The notes: a model not told the origin generated them from the sequence alone. Counted from the first letter of the stretch, positions 1 to 8,904 are shown. The stretch: 33,779 nucleotides of DNA from Bacteroidota bacterium (GCA_021286895.1 JAJTBN010000006.1:1-33779); one strand, 5' to 3'. Translations and numbers: made by a program.

Positions 1-70
1 TTTTCTATTTTCCTTTTTCTATTTCCCCTTTTCTATTTTCCCTTTTCTATTTTCCTTTTTCTATTTTCTA
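1..70. repeat. Pyrimidine-rich short tandem repeat
   Basis: About five imperfect copies of a 12-14 base unit of the form TTTTCTATTTTCC(C) fill the first 70 bases. They are followed by TTGATATTTGATTTTTGATA-like low-complexity DNA running up to the acyl-CoA synthetase stop codon. No hairpin or reading frame was seen. Similar TTGATTCTTGATTCT strings occur at the far end of the window, so such intergenic repeats may be frequent in this genome. Confidence 0.7.
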
Positions 71-98
71 TAATTTTTGATATTTGATTTTTGATATT

Positions 99-1886
99 TT
101 ATATTTTATGGTACATGTTGTCGATAATGTGTTTATATTTCTCTTCGACTAATTTTCTTTTAATCTTGAGAGACGGGGTTAGTTCGCCGCCTTCGATTGT
201 GAAGGGCGTCTGGAGCAGATTGAATTTCCGAATCTTTTCAAAAGACGCGAGATTCTTCTGCACTTCGTTTATGTCTTTTTCAATTTGTTTTAGTATCACC
301 GGGCTCGTAAACAAATCTGATTCGAACTCGATGTTCACGTTCAGGCGTTTGGCGAGTGATTTCAGTTCAATGACGTCAGGGACAATCAGCGCGGTAACGT
401 ACATGCGCTCGTTCCCGATTACGATTATCTGGTCGACGTAAGGCAGGAAAGAAACCATTTCTTCTATATGCGTCGGAGCGATGTATTTGCCGCCGGACGA
501 CTTGAACAGCGATTTCTTCCTGTCGGTTATTTTCAGCCTGCCTAACTCGTCGAACTCGCCGATGTCTCCGGTATGAAACCATCCGTCAACAAGCGCTTCG
601 GCGGACTGTTCGGGCTGGTTGAAATAGCCTTTCATGACAATATCGCCTTTGACGAGTATTTCTCCGTCTTCAGCGATTTTCACTTTCACTCCGCGCATGG
701 GATAGCCGACAGTGCCGTATTTATTCGAGTCGAGGCGATTGACGGCTACAACAGGCGATGTTTCTGTAAGTCCATAGCCCTCGAGAGTCATTATTCCTAT
801 GCCTTCGAAAAACTCTCCTACAGTCCTGTTGAGAGCGCCGCCGCCAGAAGCGAACAACTGAAGTCTTCCGCCGGTTTTTTCGCGGATTTTCGAGAACACA
901 AGTTTGTCGGCGAGTTTCCATTTCACGGAATCCTTGTTATGCCAGTGCGACCTCGCGACGCTTATGCCCCAGTTGAAAATCTTTTTCTTGTATCCGTCGG
1001 GCATTTCGTAAGCGTTCTTCATGAGTTTATTGTAAATCTTATCGAGTAGCCTCGGCACTGTGATAACAATAGTCGGCCTGACCTCCAGCATCTGCGAGCC
1101 TATCGTGTCTATGCTCTGCGCGTAATAGACCTTTGAGCCCCAGAAGAACGGCAGATAATATCCCGCGGTACGCTCGTATATATGAGAGTACGGAAGATAC
1201 GACAGGAATACTTCCTTCTCGTCAATATGCAGTACCTCGGGAAACGAAATGAGATTCGAATAAATATTTTTGTGCGAGAGCATAACGCCTTTCGGCACTC
1301 CGGTCGTACCCGATGTATATATAATTGTAAGAAGGTCGTCGTCGTTCACGTTGTCGGAAATCATCTCGATTCTTTCCAGCAGTTCGCTCTTGGAAAGTTT
1401 TTTGTTGTCGCAGAAAATATTCTGGAAGGAAATTATTTTTTCTTTAATATTGGCGCGTTCAAAACTGTTGAACGAGATTATGTATTTAAGAGCCGGGCAT
1501 TCGCCGCGTATTGAAAGAATTTTATCTAATTGCATACCCGTCGAGACGAAAACGATTTCCGCCTCGCAGTCGTTGAGTATGTATTTTATCGATTCGGCGG
1601 TAAGAGAGGGATAAATAGGGACTGTTCTGTTCTGCGATAGAATGCATGCGACGTCGGTTATTACCCATTCGACGCGGTTTTCGGAGATAATCGCGAGATT
1701 GCTGTTCTTTCTAAGCCCCAGTTTTTCGAGATAATCCTTAAGGCAGAGAGAATAATTTACAATCTCAAACCTGTTCATGCCCTCGTAGCCGTTTTCCTTC
1801 TTTGTGAAAAGTATATCCTGCATCACGTCGAACTTCTTCATCGAATCAATAAGAAGCTGTACAAGAGTTTTTTTGTGAATATTCAT
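99..1886 (-). CDS. Long-chain fatty-acid-CoA ligase (AMP-forming acyl-CoA synthetase, FadD15 type)
   Basis: This predicted cytoplasmic or membrane-associated enzyme activates free fatty acids to acyl-CoA through an acyl-adenylate, feeding beta-oxidation or lipid synthesis. The 595-residue length is normal for the large long-chain synthetase branch. The adenylation P-loop-like motif YTSGTTGVPKG lies at residues 190-200. Downstream are the GYGLTETSP motif and the hinge region with WFHTGDIG and TDRKKSLFKSSGGK, where the conserved lysine follows. All core ANL-superfamily motifs are intact. The ATG start at 1886 is preceded by AT-rich DNA without a strong ribosome site. It stands alone on the minus strand, separated by more than 160 bases and a terminator from the next gene upstream. 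Exact chain-length preference cannot be read from the sequence. Confidence 0.93.
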   Translation of the reverse strand: MNIHKKTLVQLLIDSMKKFDVMQDILFTKKENGYEGMNRFEIVNYSLCLKDYLEKLGLRKNSNLAIISENRVEWVITDVACILSQNRTVPIYPSLTAESIKYILNDCEAEIVFVSTGMQLDKILSIRGECPALKYIISFNSFERANIKEKIISFQNIFCDNKKLSKSELLERIEMISDNVNDDDLLTIIYTSGTTGVPKGVMLSHKNIYSNLISFPEVLHIDEKEVFLSYLPYSHIYERTAGYYLPFFWGSKVYYAQSIDTIGSQMLEVRPTIVITVPRLLDKIYNKLMKNAYEMPDGYKKKIFNWGISVARSHWHNKDSVKWKLADKLVFSKIREKTGGRLQLFASGGGALNRTVGEFFEGIGIMTLEGYGLTETSPVVAVNRLDSNKYGTVGYPMRGVKVKIAEDGEILVKGDIVMKGYFNQPEQSAEALVDGWFHTGDIGEFDELGRLKITDRKKSLFKSSGGKYIAPTHIEEMVSFLPYVDQIIVIGNERMYVTALIVPDVIELKSLAKRLNVNIEFESDLFTSPVILKQIEKDINEVQKNLASFEKIRKFNLLQTPFTIEGGELTPSLKIKRKLVEEKYKHIIDNMYHKI

Positions 1887-2011
1887 TATTTGATTTATAA
1901 ATGAGACAAATTGAATTTAATAAAAATGATATTCAATTTAAATAATCATTATCATAGCAATAAATTATTATTATTTTCTCATTTGTTTATTAAAAACACT
2001 TACAGTAATTC

Positions 2012-2025
2012 TGAACGAATGTTCA
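2012..2025. promoter_or_regulatory. Palindromic candidate operator upstream of the acyl-CoA synthetase
   Basis: TGAACGAATGTTCA has 5-base inverted arms, TGAAC and GTTCA, around a 4-base centre. It lies in the AT-rich leader about 125 bases upstream of the acyl-CoA synthetase start. TetR-family fatty-acid regulators bind inverted repeats of roughly this kind, which is why it is noted. No regulator gene is next to it, and a site this short can occur by chance. Confidence 0.25.
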
Positions 2026-2052
2026 ATTATTCTTATTTTTGATTTTCAATAA

Positions 2053-2084
2053 TAAAAAAAGGGAGCAGGCTAATGCCTGCTCCC
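2053..2084 (-). terminator. Rho-independent terminator of the 5491-2108 unit
   Basis: A perfect 10-bp stem, GGGAGCAGGC against GCCTGCTCCC with a TAAT loop (2061-2084), is followed on the minus strand by a run of eight T (2053-2060, written as A on the plus strand). It lies 24 bases beyond the stop codon of the T9SS protein, so it ends that transcript. Confidence 0.9.
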
Positions 2085-2107
2085 CTTCTGAAAAATCAAG
2101 CCAAAGA

Positions 2108-3832
2108 TTATTTGATGAGTATCATTCTTTTCACGTCGGTGAAGTCGCCTGATTCTATTCTGTAGAAGTAAACGCCGCTTGCGAGGTTAGAGCCGTTGAA
2201 TTCAACGATATAATCGCCCGAATTTTTGAATTCATTTACAAGCACTTTTACCTCCCTTCCGGTAATATCGTATATTTTTAATTTTACAATACTGGGCTTA
2301 TTGATTGTGTAACCGATCTTAGTAATGGGATTGAATGGATTGGGAAAGTTCTCATTAAGATGCGATTTTGAAAAATCAAGCATCTGTTTATCGGTACTAT
2401 ATTTGATATTGGAGGCAACTGATATTATTTTACCATTAACTTCGATGATGTAATCTGTAATACTAGTAGGTCTGTAAACCGAATTATTACTAAATACAAG
2501 ATCAATATATGAATTTTGGCTCGTATAGGTGTAAGATGAATCATTCGTATTTAAATTTAACGTCACATTACCCTCCAACGAATGAAATGCACTATCTAAA
2601 GTAAGTAAACTCAGTTCTGTATTAACGTAAGTTAAATTTGTTATAGCAGCGTATGTAATTTTAAAATCCTTGTTCCACTTCAAATGTATACTATCTACTG
2701 AAATATTGGTCCTTGATCCATTACTTAAAGGGATTACCAAAAGAGACGAGTTTTCACGTCTAACAAAATTTCCTTCGACTAATCCGCTTTGAGTATTAGC
2801 ATAATAATGTCCTGAATAATTATCTTTAACTACTGGATTGATAGGATTAATAATACCACCTGAGTATAAAATAATACCAGGAGTACCCAGAGAGATTGGT
2901 TTATATTCAGAGTAAATATGATAAAGTGTATCCCCTGTAGGAGGGATACCTCTGTATTGGTTGTGGAATTGTATTTGCGAGGTTATATTCGAACCATTAT
3001 AAAGGCTATCAAACATTATTGCATTTTTCGTCTGAATGACATTAGCGCTATCAAAAATCACTATATCATTATTTTCTGTTATCCCGACTTTTGTACCCGA
3101 AGGATGCGATAATGAGTACAATTTAATTGAATTATAAACGGTTGAATCTTGCCCGGTTTCTAATAGTGTAAGCTTTATTTTACCATCAAAAATTCCAGGT
3201 TTTGGATTCAATAGATATCTGTCGGAAATAAACTGACCGGAAAACTGAGGAAATAATGATTTGTCAAGCAGATTATTATCATAATTAAAAGATGAATCCT
3301 GAAGCTGCACGACTATCCATGGACAACCCCCGATATCATCATACCCCCAATTTACTTTATGTAGTCCGTACCAATAACTATATCCTGTTACTGAATTTTG
3401 AACTCTTACATTATAATAGAAAACTTTACTAACATCCTTTGATTGTTTTGGAGGAATAGTAAATTCAAGCCAGTTATCACCTTGTGAAAAAGTTGTTCCA
3501 TTAGGTTCACCAGAGTGTTCCCAATAAAATGTATTCGAACCACCACATTGACTTGGTTGAAGATTGCAATATAATCGTCCTGTACCTGGTGCTTTTGTAT
3601 AAGATGGGGATTGAATGACAGATGAAATTACAGGCCTTGGTGGATTCGAACTTGGATTGGGCTTGCTGTGTATATACCAAAGCAACCCGGCTACTGCCCT
3701 AATACAAAATACGAGAGCATGATTTCTTATTTCGAGACAAACAGCATTTTTCTCTTCGTTCGTTTTTGGGGCAAGTCCGTCGTGAGTTACATTGTGACTC
3801 GTGTTAATATGATTTATCATGTTATAAATCAA
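2108..3832 (-). CDS. C-terminal part of a split exported protein: end of phospholipase-like domain, linker domains, T9SS sorting domain
   Basis: This frame ends with a T9SS type A sorting domain: FPNPFNPITKIGY, then IYDITGREVKVLVNEF, SGVYFYRIESG and a basic MILIK end. T9SS cargo with this tail is carried across the outer membrane and anchored or released. The apparent TTG start at 3832 is probably not a real start. The frame stays open for 17 codons upstream to a single TGA at 3881-3883, beyond which lies the signal-peptide-bearing gene in the same frame. Residues 1-60 (THDGLAPK, then RAVAGLLWYIHSK) look like the last helix of the zinc phospholipase C fold, so they complete the upstream domain. 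The middle is beta-rich and not assigned. Without the upstream half it has no signal peptide and could not be exported. Base composition is clearly more AT-rich than in the glycan operon. Confidence 0.8.
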   Translation of the reverse strand: MIYNMINHINTSHNVTHDGLAPKTNEEKNAVCLEIRNHALVFCIRAVAGLLWYIHSKPNPSSNPPRPVISSVIQSPSYTKAPGTGRLYCNLQPSQCGGSNTFYWEHSGEPNGTTFSQGDNWLEFTIPPKQSKDVSKVFYYNVRVQNSVTGYSYWYGLHKVNWGYDDIGGCPWIVVQLQDSSFNYDNNLLDKSLFPQFSGQFISDRYLLNPKPGIFDGKIKLTLLETGQDSTVYNSIKLYSLSHPSGTKVGITENNDIVIFDSANVIQTKNAIMFDSLYNGSNITSQIQFHNQYRGIPPTGDTLYHIYSEYKPISLGTPGIILYSGGIINPINPVVKDNYSGHYYANTQSGLVEGNFVRRENSSLLVIPLSNGSRTNISVDSIHLKWNKDFKITYAAITNLTYVNTELSLLTLDSAFHSLEGNVTLNLNTNDSSYTYTSQNSYIDLVFSNNSVYRPTSITDYIIEVNGKIISVASNIKYSTDKQMLDFSKSHLNENFPNPFNPITKIGYTINKPSIVKLKIYDITGREVKVLVNEFKNSGDYIVEFNGSNLASGVYFYRIESGDFTDVKRMILIK

Positions 3833-3880
3833 AGGATAGGTAAATCCATTATCAGGTCCCTGATTTAAAATGTTATCATC

Positions 3881-4813
3881 TCAGGGAGCATCGTCACTTG
3901 GAAATCTATCAGCAATTTGATTTGTAGTATACATTAAAGCCCTTAATGGATCAGTTACACAAGTATTGACATCTATTAACCCTCCCTGTTGTAAGGCATC
4001 TACATAAGACACTCCAAGATAATTTTGGGGGCTACCTGAATTCAACCAAATATCCTCATAATAATCCGAACCCGGATGACGATCTAAATGTGTGTGAGCG
4101 GGTACTGAATTATCTTCAATTAAATGACACATTCTTCCAACTGCTTCATATAGAAATTTTCTTATAGCAATTAATGCTTCTTCTTGAGTAATACTTGTAT
4201 TATACATAAAAAAATTGAGCAATGATATTTGCGAAAAATAAATCGGCGGTAAATTTGGATCATAATATTTATATGCATCACAATTTATATATTCCGGATG
4301 AGAAAGTGCTGTATTGATATCCCAGAAATAAATATTAAGGGCAACTGGTAATGGATTTTCATTTACGTGTATGTCCAGAAATGGACTCCCTAACCAATAC
4401 ACATCTTCACTTGCTGCGGCATTGTAGCCAGAAAATATATATTTAAGCTTTACTATAGAATAATCGTACGGACAAACAAGTGGATGCCAATGATTATTAG
4501 TTGGGTCATCAGCATCCCAGAAATGAGTACATGTATAACCCGCATCATTACATGCGAGATGATAAATTATTTCATCTTCATCTTCCAAACTTCCGGATCC
4601 TTTTAACACAGTTCCATCAACTGCATTACCAAGAGTACCAATATATTGGTCAATTTCAGATCCTATTACTTCGCTATGCTGTGCTTTAACAAGCTGCCAG
4701 GCCTGGTAAGTAATATATTCGTGCATATTGCCCCATAGTTTATCCTGCGAATATACAGACAGAACCATATTCAAGGAAATGACTAATACGCAGATAATTA
4801 TCGTTTTTCTCAT
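3881..4813 (-). CDS. Zinc-dependent phospholipase C / S1-P1 nuclease-like exported protein, N-terminal part
   Basis: Residues 1-22 form a signal peptide ending VYSQ. The mature part starts near a tryptophan (W27, WGNMHEYIT), reminiscent of the N-terminal Trp zinc ligand of bacterial phospholipase C. Other likely ligands are H31, H97 in TCTHFWD, the HLIEDNSVPAH box (H230, D234, H240), and H246 with E253 in HPGSDYYEDIW. This His/Asp pattern matches the trinuclear zinc family that cuts phospholipids (phospholipase C) or nucleic acids (S1/P1); the substrate is not decided here. The frame stops at a TGA directly after RFPSDDAP, but the same frame continues open downstream through the fold's last helix into a T9SS tail (2108-3832). 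The intact ancestor would be about 900 residues. The gene is therefore a pseudogene, a recoded gene or a sequence error. Confidence 0.75.
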   Translation of the reverse strand: MRKTIIICVLVISLNMVLSVYSQDKLWGNMHEYITYQAWQLVKAQHSEVIGSEIDQYIGTLGNAVDGTVLKGSGSLEDEDEIIYHLACNDAGYTCTHFWDADDPTNNHWHPLVCPYDYSIVKLKYIFSGYNAAASEDVYWLGSPFLDIHVNENPLPVALNIYFWDINTALSHPEYINCDAYKYYDPNLPPIYFSQISLLNFFMYNTSITQEEALIAIRKFLYEAVGRMCHLIEDNSVPAHTHLDRHPGSDYYEDIWLNSGSPQNYLGVSYVDALQQGGLIDVNTCVTDPLRALMYTTNQIADRFPSDDAP

Positions 4814-4855
4814 ATATTTTTTTTTATAATTGTTCCGTTAATAAAATATTTTTAT

Positions 4856-5491
4856 TTAAATTGGATACACAATTACAATTCCTACTGAAGCAGTTAAATA
4901 ACTAAACCAACCGTTTTCATCGGATTTAAAAGCATTAACAGAGGGTCTGAATTCAAGGGAAACATATTTTCCCAAAGGAGTGTTGATGCTGGCAAGAATT
5001 TTACCGCCGAAATAAACATCCTTAACACCTAATACCCAAGCGCCTTGATTGTCTTTAGCGCGCTCATAAATATAAGGTCCAAGTCCTATACCGATTTCGA
5101 TATTTGAGTTAGTGTTATTTATTACTCTGTACAATAATCCGGTTGTAAAATTCTTTATTTCGAACAAATGATTACTTGATGCGGGATGGTTTTCATTCTT
5201 AAATAACATGTACTCAAAATTCAGGAAAATATCATACCTGTCCTTAATGAGTGTTTTAACACCAAAATCAAAAGATAACTTTCCTTTTGTGCAAATACTG
5301 TTAAAATTCCCTAATGATTTCGGAAGCCCAGCATCAACATTCAAGGATATTTCTTTCAGGGTTTTCGAATAGTTGTTCTTTTCTCCGTTTTTTCTGCCAG
5401 TTGTCAGCATTTGTTTTTCTAGCACTATTTCCTGACAATTTCCAAGATTCACGAGTAGAAAAAACAGAATTGCAAATTTTAAAGTAGGCAT
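4856..5491 (-). CDS. Outer-membrane beta-barrel-like hypothetical protein
   Basis: The 211 residues begin with a signal peptide (MPTLKFAILFFLLVNLGNC), possibly with a lipobox-like LGNC before QEI. They continue as alternating polar/apolar strands typical of a small eight-stranded barrel: FDFGVKTLI, FLNFEYMLF, TGLLYRV, NIEIGIGLGPYIY, YFGGKILASI, VSLEFRPSVNAF and YLTASVGIVIVYPI. The C-terminus ends with a hydrophobic residue after an aromatic, as outer-membrane barrels often do. No known family was recognised. It lies 42 bases upstream of the phospholipase-like gene on the same strand and is probably co-transcribed with it. Composition is AT-rich like that gene. Confidence 0.7.
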   Translation of the reverse strand: MPTLKFAILFFLLVNLGNCQEIVLEKQMLTTGRKNGEKNNYSKTLKEISLNVDAGLPKSLGNFNSICTKGKLSFDFGVKTLIKDRYDIFLNFEYMLFKNENHPASSNHLFEIKNFTTGLLYRVINNTNSNIEIGIGLGPYIYERAKDNQGAWVLGVKDVYFGGKILASINTPLGKYVSLEFRPSVNAFKSDENGWFSYLTASVGIVIVYPI

Positions 5492-6245
5492 GTGTCTAGA
5501 TAATTTGATTATTCAAATTTTATTATATCCTTCGGGATTACATTTTATGTAGGGTGCATAAATATTCCTCCTCTTGTTTATTACTTATGCATTTTAAAGT
5601 TTATATCTTTTTTAAGAACATTTAATGTTATTAATATACCATAATATCAATTTTTTCGGCCATTATATCAAAATTATAAGTTATTTTTATAAATTACAAG
5701 TTAATATACATATTAACGTTAAATTGGGACATTATAAGCGTTTTTTCGCAATATTACATTTTATTACCAATATTATAATGCTGATTATTCATCTCTTTTC
5801 ATTGCTATGATTTTCGGATTTTTAATATATAATCGCTCTTTTAATCAACGTTAAATTTTATAATGATAATAATTTACGGCTGACACGACTCTTCGTAGTT
5901 GGCAAATTCAATTTCACCGCTGGTTTCCTCCTATTTATATATCGGTTCAATAAATAATTAATCGATATATTCAAAATGAATTATTTGAACATTTTAAAGA
6001 AGACGCAGTAACCGAGAATTGTATCAGAACCTTATTATTGATTTAGTAAATTCTGGTAAAACTATATGCGGAAGCAGATACTATGAAAACAGGTTATTCG
6101 TTCTTTTTTTGAGAAATAAATATGAATTCATGAAAGACTGTAAAATCTATATGTAGAGTGTTATCTTGATATTCTAACGGTTAACGCATATTTAATATAA
6201 TTTATCTATAAAGAGGTGCAAATTTCATAAATGTACGGATTCCAA
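5492..6245. other. Long AT-rich intergenic region with possible gene scraps
   Basis: About 750 bases without a convincing gene. On the plus strand, two short open stretches (about 5957-6046 and 6005-6156) overlap in neighbouring frames. Joined by one frameshift they would read NELFEHFKEDAVTENCIRT and then DLVNSGKTICGSRYYENRLF, which looks protein-like but matches no family I know. On the minus strand, a GGAGG (5927-5931) precedes a GTG (5915-5917) opening a 19-codon frame. A second strong GAGGAG (5566-5573) precedes a four-codon frame. The rest is low-complexity AT DNA that may carry the promoter of the 5491 gene. Confidence 0.4.
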
Positions 6246-6284
6246 AATAAAAAAATCCGGTTATCGCCTCGCAACAACCGGATT
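6246..6284 (-). terminator. Terminator of the T9SS-glycan operon
   Basis: The arms AATCCGGTT (6254-6262) and AACCGGATT (6276-6284) form a 9-bp stem with a 13-base loop. On the minus strand the stem is followed by a T-rich run (6245-6253, A-rich on plus). It lies about 100 bases past the flippase stop codon, the last gene of the minus-strand run that begins near 18612. It could also work weakly in the other direction. Confidence 0.75.
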
Positions 6285-6388
6285 GGTTTTAAATAAGAAA
6301 GGGTAATTCTTATTTTATCTCATCCATCTACTACAAACATAAGTACATTATTCTTAATTGTCAAGAGAAAAATCAATAAAGTTTTACT

Positions 6389-7855
6389 TTAGGTGCGTTT
6401 TATAAATATTGATTTTACAGTGGTTAATTTTATGGCTTTTGTGAGGTTCAAAATAAAAATGTAGAGCGCCGTAATTAGAATTGAAATTATTATTAAATTT
6501 ATGTTATCGAAGTATGATGCGGCAAGAAGATATATGAAATATGAAATCGCCGCAAACCCGCTGATGATAAGGATTCTGGCGGTTTCGAATTCTATTCTGT
6601 AAATTTTCAGGGAGCGTACGTAAAGATAGATGAGCATGAAGAGATATGTGAAGAGCGTCGACAATGCCGCGCCCGTCATTATGTACTTCGGTATGAGAAT
6701 GAAATTCAAAAAAGTATTTATTACGAAGCCGAAAAACGTTACAAAGAACAATTCACCGGTTTTATTGGCGTAAAACGGAGCGACGCTCATCGCCGAATAC
6801 ATGCCCGAGAAGAAATACGCGAGAAGCACGATAGGAACTATCACAAGTCCGCCCTGATACCGCGGGTCGAGTAACGAAAATTTTCCGAAAGATATTTTTA
6901 CAACAGGAGCCGTGAAGAAAGAAAAAACGAGAAACATAAGCAGTCCCGCGAAAACGAGATACGTGAATATTTCCGAAATCATTTTCCTGTTTTCGGGATT
7001 CTTCTCGAGGTTCAGAAAATACGGCGTCCACGAAAACCTGAATGCCGCGACGAGCAGAGACATTACTGACGCCAGCCTGTAGTTGGCGCTGTAAATTCCG
7101 ACGACGTCTTCATTGAAAAAATATTTAAGGAAGAACCTGTCGGATACGTCGATAAGAAGTATGAACAGCCCTATATAAATGAACTTGTTTCCGTAGGCAA
7201 CGAGTCTCTTCGCTTTTTCGAATGAGAAAGTGAGACCGAGATATCTGCCCGTAACCGCAAGTCCAGCGATGAACGTTACAACGCATGAAATAATGTAACT
7301 GTAAAATATTCCCTCGACTCCCGTTTTGAGATAAACAATAAGCAGGAAATTCGCGATGATGTTCACGAAAACGGAGAGCAGCGTGAGATACAGGTAGGAC
7401 GCGGCTTTCAGCTCGGCGCGTATCAGAAGCAGCGGAAATCTGAACAGCGTATCGGTAAAAAGCAAAAGACCGAGTATCTTGACAAGTTTAAGCCCCGTCT
7501 GCGGATTTTCGAATTTAAACAATCCCGCAAGCGGCGCGGAAAGAAAATACAATACTGCCGAGAACACGAGGGAAGTAACAATGAGCATTAAAAGCGTGGT
7601 GGAATATATGCTTTTCCTCTCATCTTCGTTTTCCGCGTCTATGAAAAATTTGATAAAAGCCGTCTCCTGTCCGTAAAGATAAATGAGTATGACAAAAAGC
7701 CACACTGACTGAACAATGTTATAAACGCCGAGTTCGGCTGGTGCGAAGTAATATGTGTACAGCGGAAGCAGAACGAATGAAATCGCCTTGTTAGCGAAAA
7801 GTCCGATTCCATAAATTGTGGTCTGCGAGAACAGGTCTTTTACGTGTCTGCTCAT
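6389..7855 (-). CDS. Wzx-type polysaccharide flippase (MOP superfamily)
   Basis: A 488-residue integral membrane protein with about 12-14 predicted helices, opening with FSQTTIYGIGLFANKAISFVL. That N-terminal pattern is typical of oligosaccharide flippases. Such proteins turn undecaprenyl-linked oligosaccharides from the cytoplasmic to the periplasmic face of the inner membrane. Helices follow throughout, for example VWLFVILIYLYGQE and FKIYRIEFETARILIISGF near the end. The ATG at 7853-7855 overlaps the stop of the upstream glycosyltransferase by four bases (ATGA), which implies translational coupling. It is the last gene before the terminator at 6246-6284. Its presence means that the locus probably builds a lipid-linked glycan; which glycan cannot be read. 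Confidence 0.88.
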   Translation of the reverse strand: MSRHVKDLFSQTTIYGIGLFANKAISFVLLPLYTYYFAPAELGVYNIVQSVWLFVILIYLYGQETAFIKFFIDAENEDERKSIYSTTLLMLIVTSLVFSAVLYFLSAPLAGLFKFENPQTGLKLVKILGLLLFTDTLFRFPLLLIRAELKAASYLYLTLLSVFVNIIANFLLIVYLKTGVEGIFYSYIISCVVTFIAGLAVTGRYLGLTFSFEKAKRLVAYGNKFIYIGLFILLIDVSDRFFLKYFFNEDVVGIYSANYRLASVMSLLVAAFRFSWTPYFLNLEKNPENRKMISEIFTYLVFAGLLMFLVFSFFTAPVVKISFGKFSLLDPRYQGGLVIVPIVLLAYFFSGMYSAMSVAPFYANKTGELFFVTFFGFVINTFLNFILIPKYIMTGAALSTLFTYLFMLIYLYVRSLKIYRIEFETARILIISGFAAISYFIYLLAASYFDNINLIIISILITALYIFILNLTKAIKLTTVKSIFIKRT

Positions 7856-8904
7856 ATACCGCTCTCCCTGTACAAAGCGTCGAGTTTTCTGTTAACGCTT
7901 TCAAAAGAATGGTACTTCTCTACCCAGACCCTTCCCTTTTCGGAATAATCTTTAAGGGTTTCCCTGTTTTCGAGAATGTTTTTCAACGTATCTTTAAGCG
8001 TATCAATATCACAGCAGATGAACGGATTTTCGGGAATGAATTCGAGATACTCATCGTAGAACTCCGTTATTGTCGGGAGTCCCATAGAAAGATTCTCTAT
8101 AGAATTTTTCCCGTAACCCGAGCCGCCCATAACACCGCCGACCTGATCGATGGCAAGGTCGCATTCCCGCTTTAATTCGAGAAGTTTTTCCCTCGAAATA
8201 TTTTCCGCCAGTATAAAATCGAAATCATATTTCCTTTTAAGTTTTTCAATAACCGGCAGAATCCTGTCAGTGCCTTTATACAGGCGGTTTGTAGGCGAAT
8301 GTATGATTCTTAATTTTTCATTCTTCCGGAAACTGAATTCCGTTTCCTTAACATCGTACGGGAAGAAAAGGTAATGTATATTCTTATGCAGGCGGAGATG
8401 GTCGAATTCGACAGTAAGGTTAAGCGAACTCATCCCGTCGAGTTCTCGGAAAATACCCCTTGTACGCAGGTCGCTGCCGAAATAGCAGCAAACGATTTTC
8501 TTCCCGAGTTTATCGAGTTCTTTCGCGAATCTCAGATCTCTGTAAAAGTCCATGCCTCCATCGAAATGATAAACGTCGTAATCGTAAAGTTTATTCTCGT
8601 CGATAAACTTCTCAATAGTTCCGCTGTTCTTAAAATCCCTGAGTTTAAAATAAACGCTTTCGAGAATGTTCTTCGGTTTGTAGTATTTCATCCCCGTGAT
8701 TTTCGAGTCGCGCCATTTCTTCGCGGTCTTACTTACGGGGAGTGTAAAGTTGAGGGACAGGTCTTCGTCAAAATCAATCGTATTCCTGAAAATCGTTACC
8801 AGACGGGCGTTATAGCCGTTCTCCGACTGCATCCTCGCGAAATCGAGCGGCATGCCCGCGAAATTCTGAGGGGCGATATGCAGAATTTTCTTATTCAATA
8901 CCAA
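7852..8904 (-). CDS. Glycosyltransferase, GT-B-like (family 1/4 type)
   Basis: The 350-residue cytoplasmic protein opens with KKILHIAPQNFAGMPLDFARMQ, a Rossmann strand and loop typical of GT-B transferases. Its C-terminal half contains LRIIHSPTNRLYKGTDRILP, a conserved patch linking the two domains, then AIDQVGGVMGGSGYGKNSIE and MGLPTITEF, which correspond to the nucleotide-sugar binding region with the catalytic-side glutamate. It probably transfers a sugar onto the lipid-linked intermediate exported by the next gene. The start is not certain: TTG at 8902-8904 or TTG at 8896-8898 (giving MNKKILHIAPQ) both overlap the end of the amidohydrolase gene. Sugar donor and acceptor are unknown. Confidence 0.83.
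   Translation of the reverse strand: MVLNKKILHIAPQNFAGMPLDFARMQSENGYNARLVTIFRNTIDFDEDLSLNFTLPVSKTAKKWRDSKITGMKYYKPKNILESVYFKLRDFKNSGTIEKFIDENKLYDYDVYHFDGGMDFYRDLRFAKELDKLGKKIVCCYFGSDLRTRGIFRELDGMSSLNLTVEFDHLRLHKNIHYLFFPYDVKETEFSFRKNEKLRIIHSPTNRLYKGTDRILPVIEKLKRKYDFDFILAENISREKLLELKRECDLAIDQVGGVMGGSGYGKNSIENLSMGLPTITEFYDEYLEFIPENPFICCDIDTLKDTLKNILENRETLKDYSEKGRVWVEKYHSFESVNRKLDALYRESGI

Noticed and set aside
3851-3883. True selenoprotein call for the TGA at 3881
   Set aside because: The hairpin is short and the family is not a known selenoprotein; kept as a question in the findings, not as an annotation.
5545-5573. Strong GAGGAG followed by ATG CAC CCT ACA TAA upstream of the 5491 gene
   Set aside because: Only four codons and not in frame with the downstream gene; could be a leader mini-frame but there is no further support.
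5625-5810. 61-codon plus-strand frame in the AT-rich gap
   Set aside because: Composition is Ile/Phe/His-rich as expected from AT-rich DNA, with no ribosome site or motif; not called a gene.
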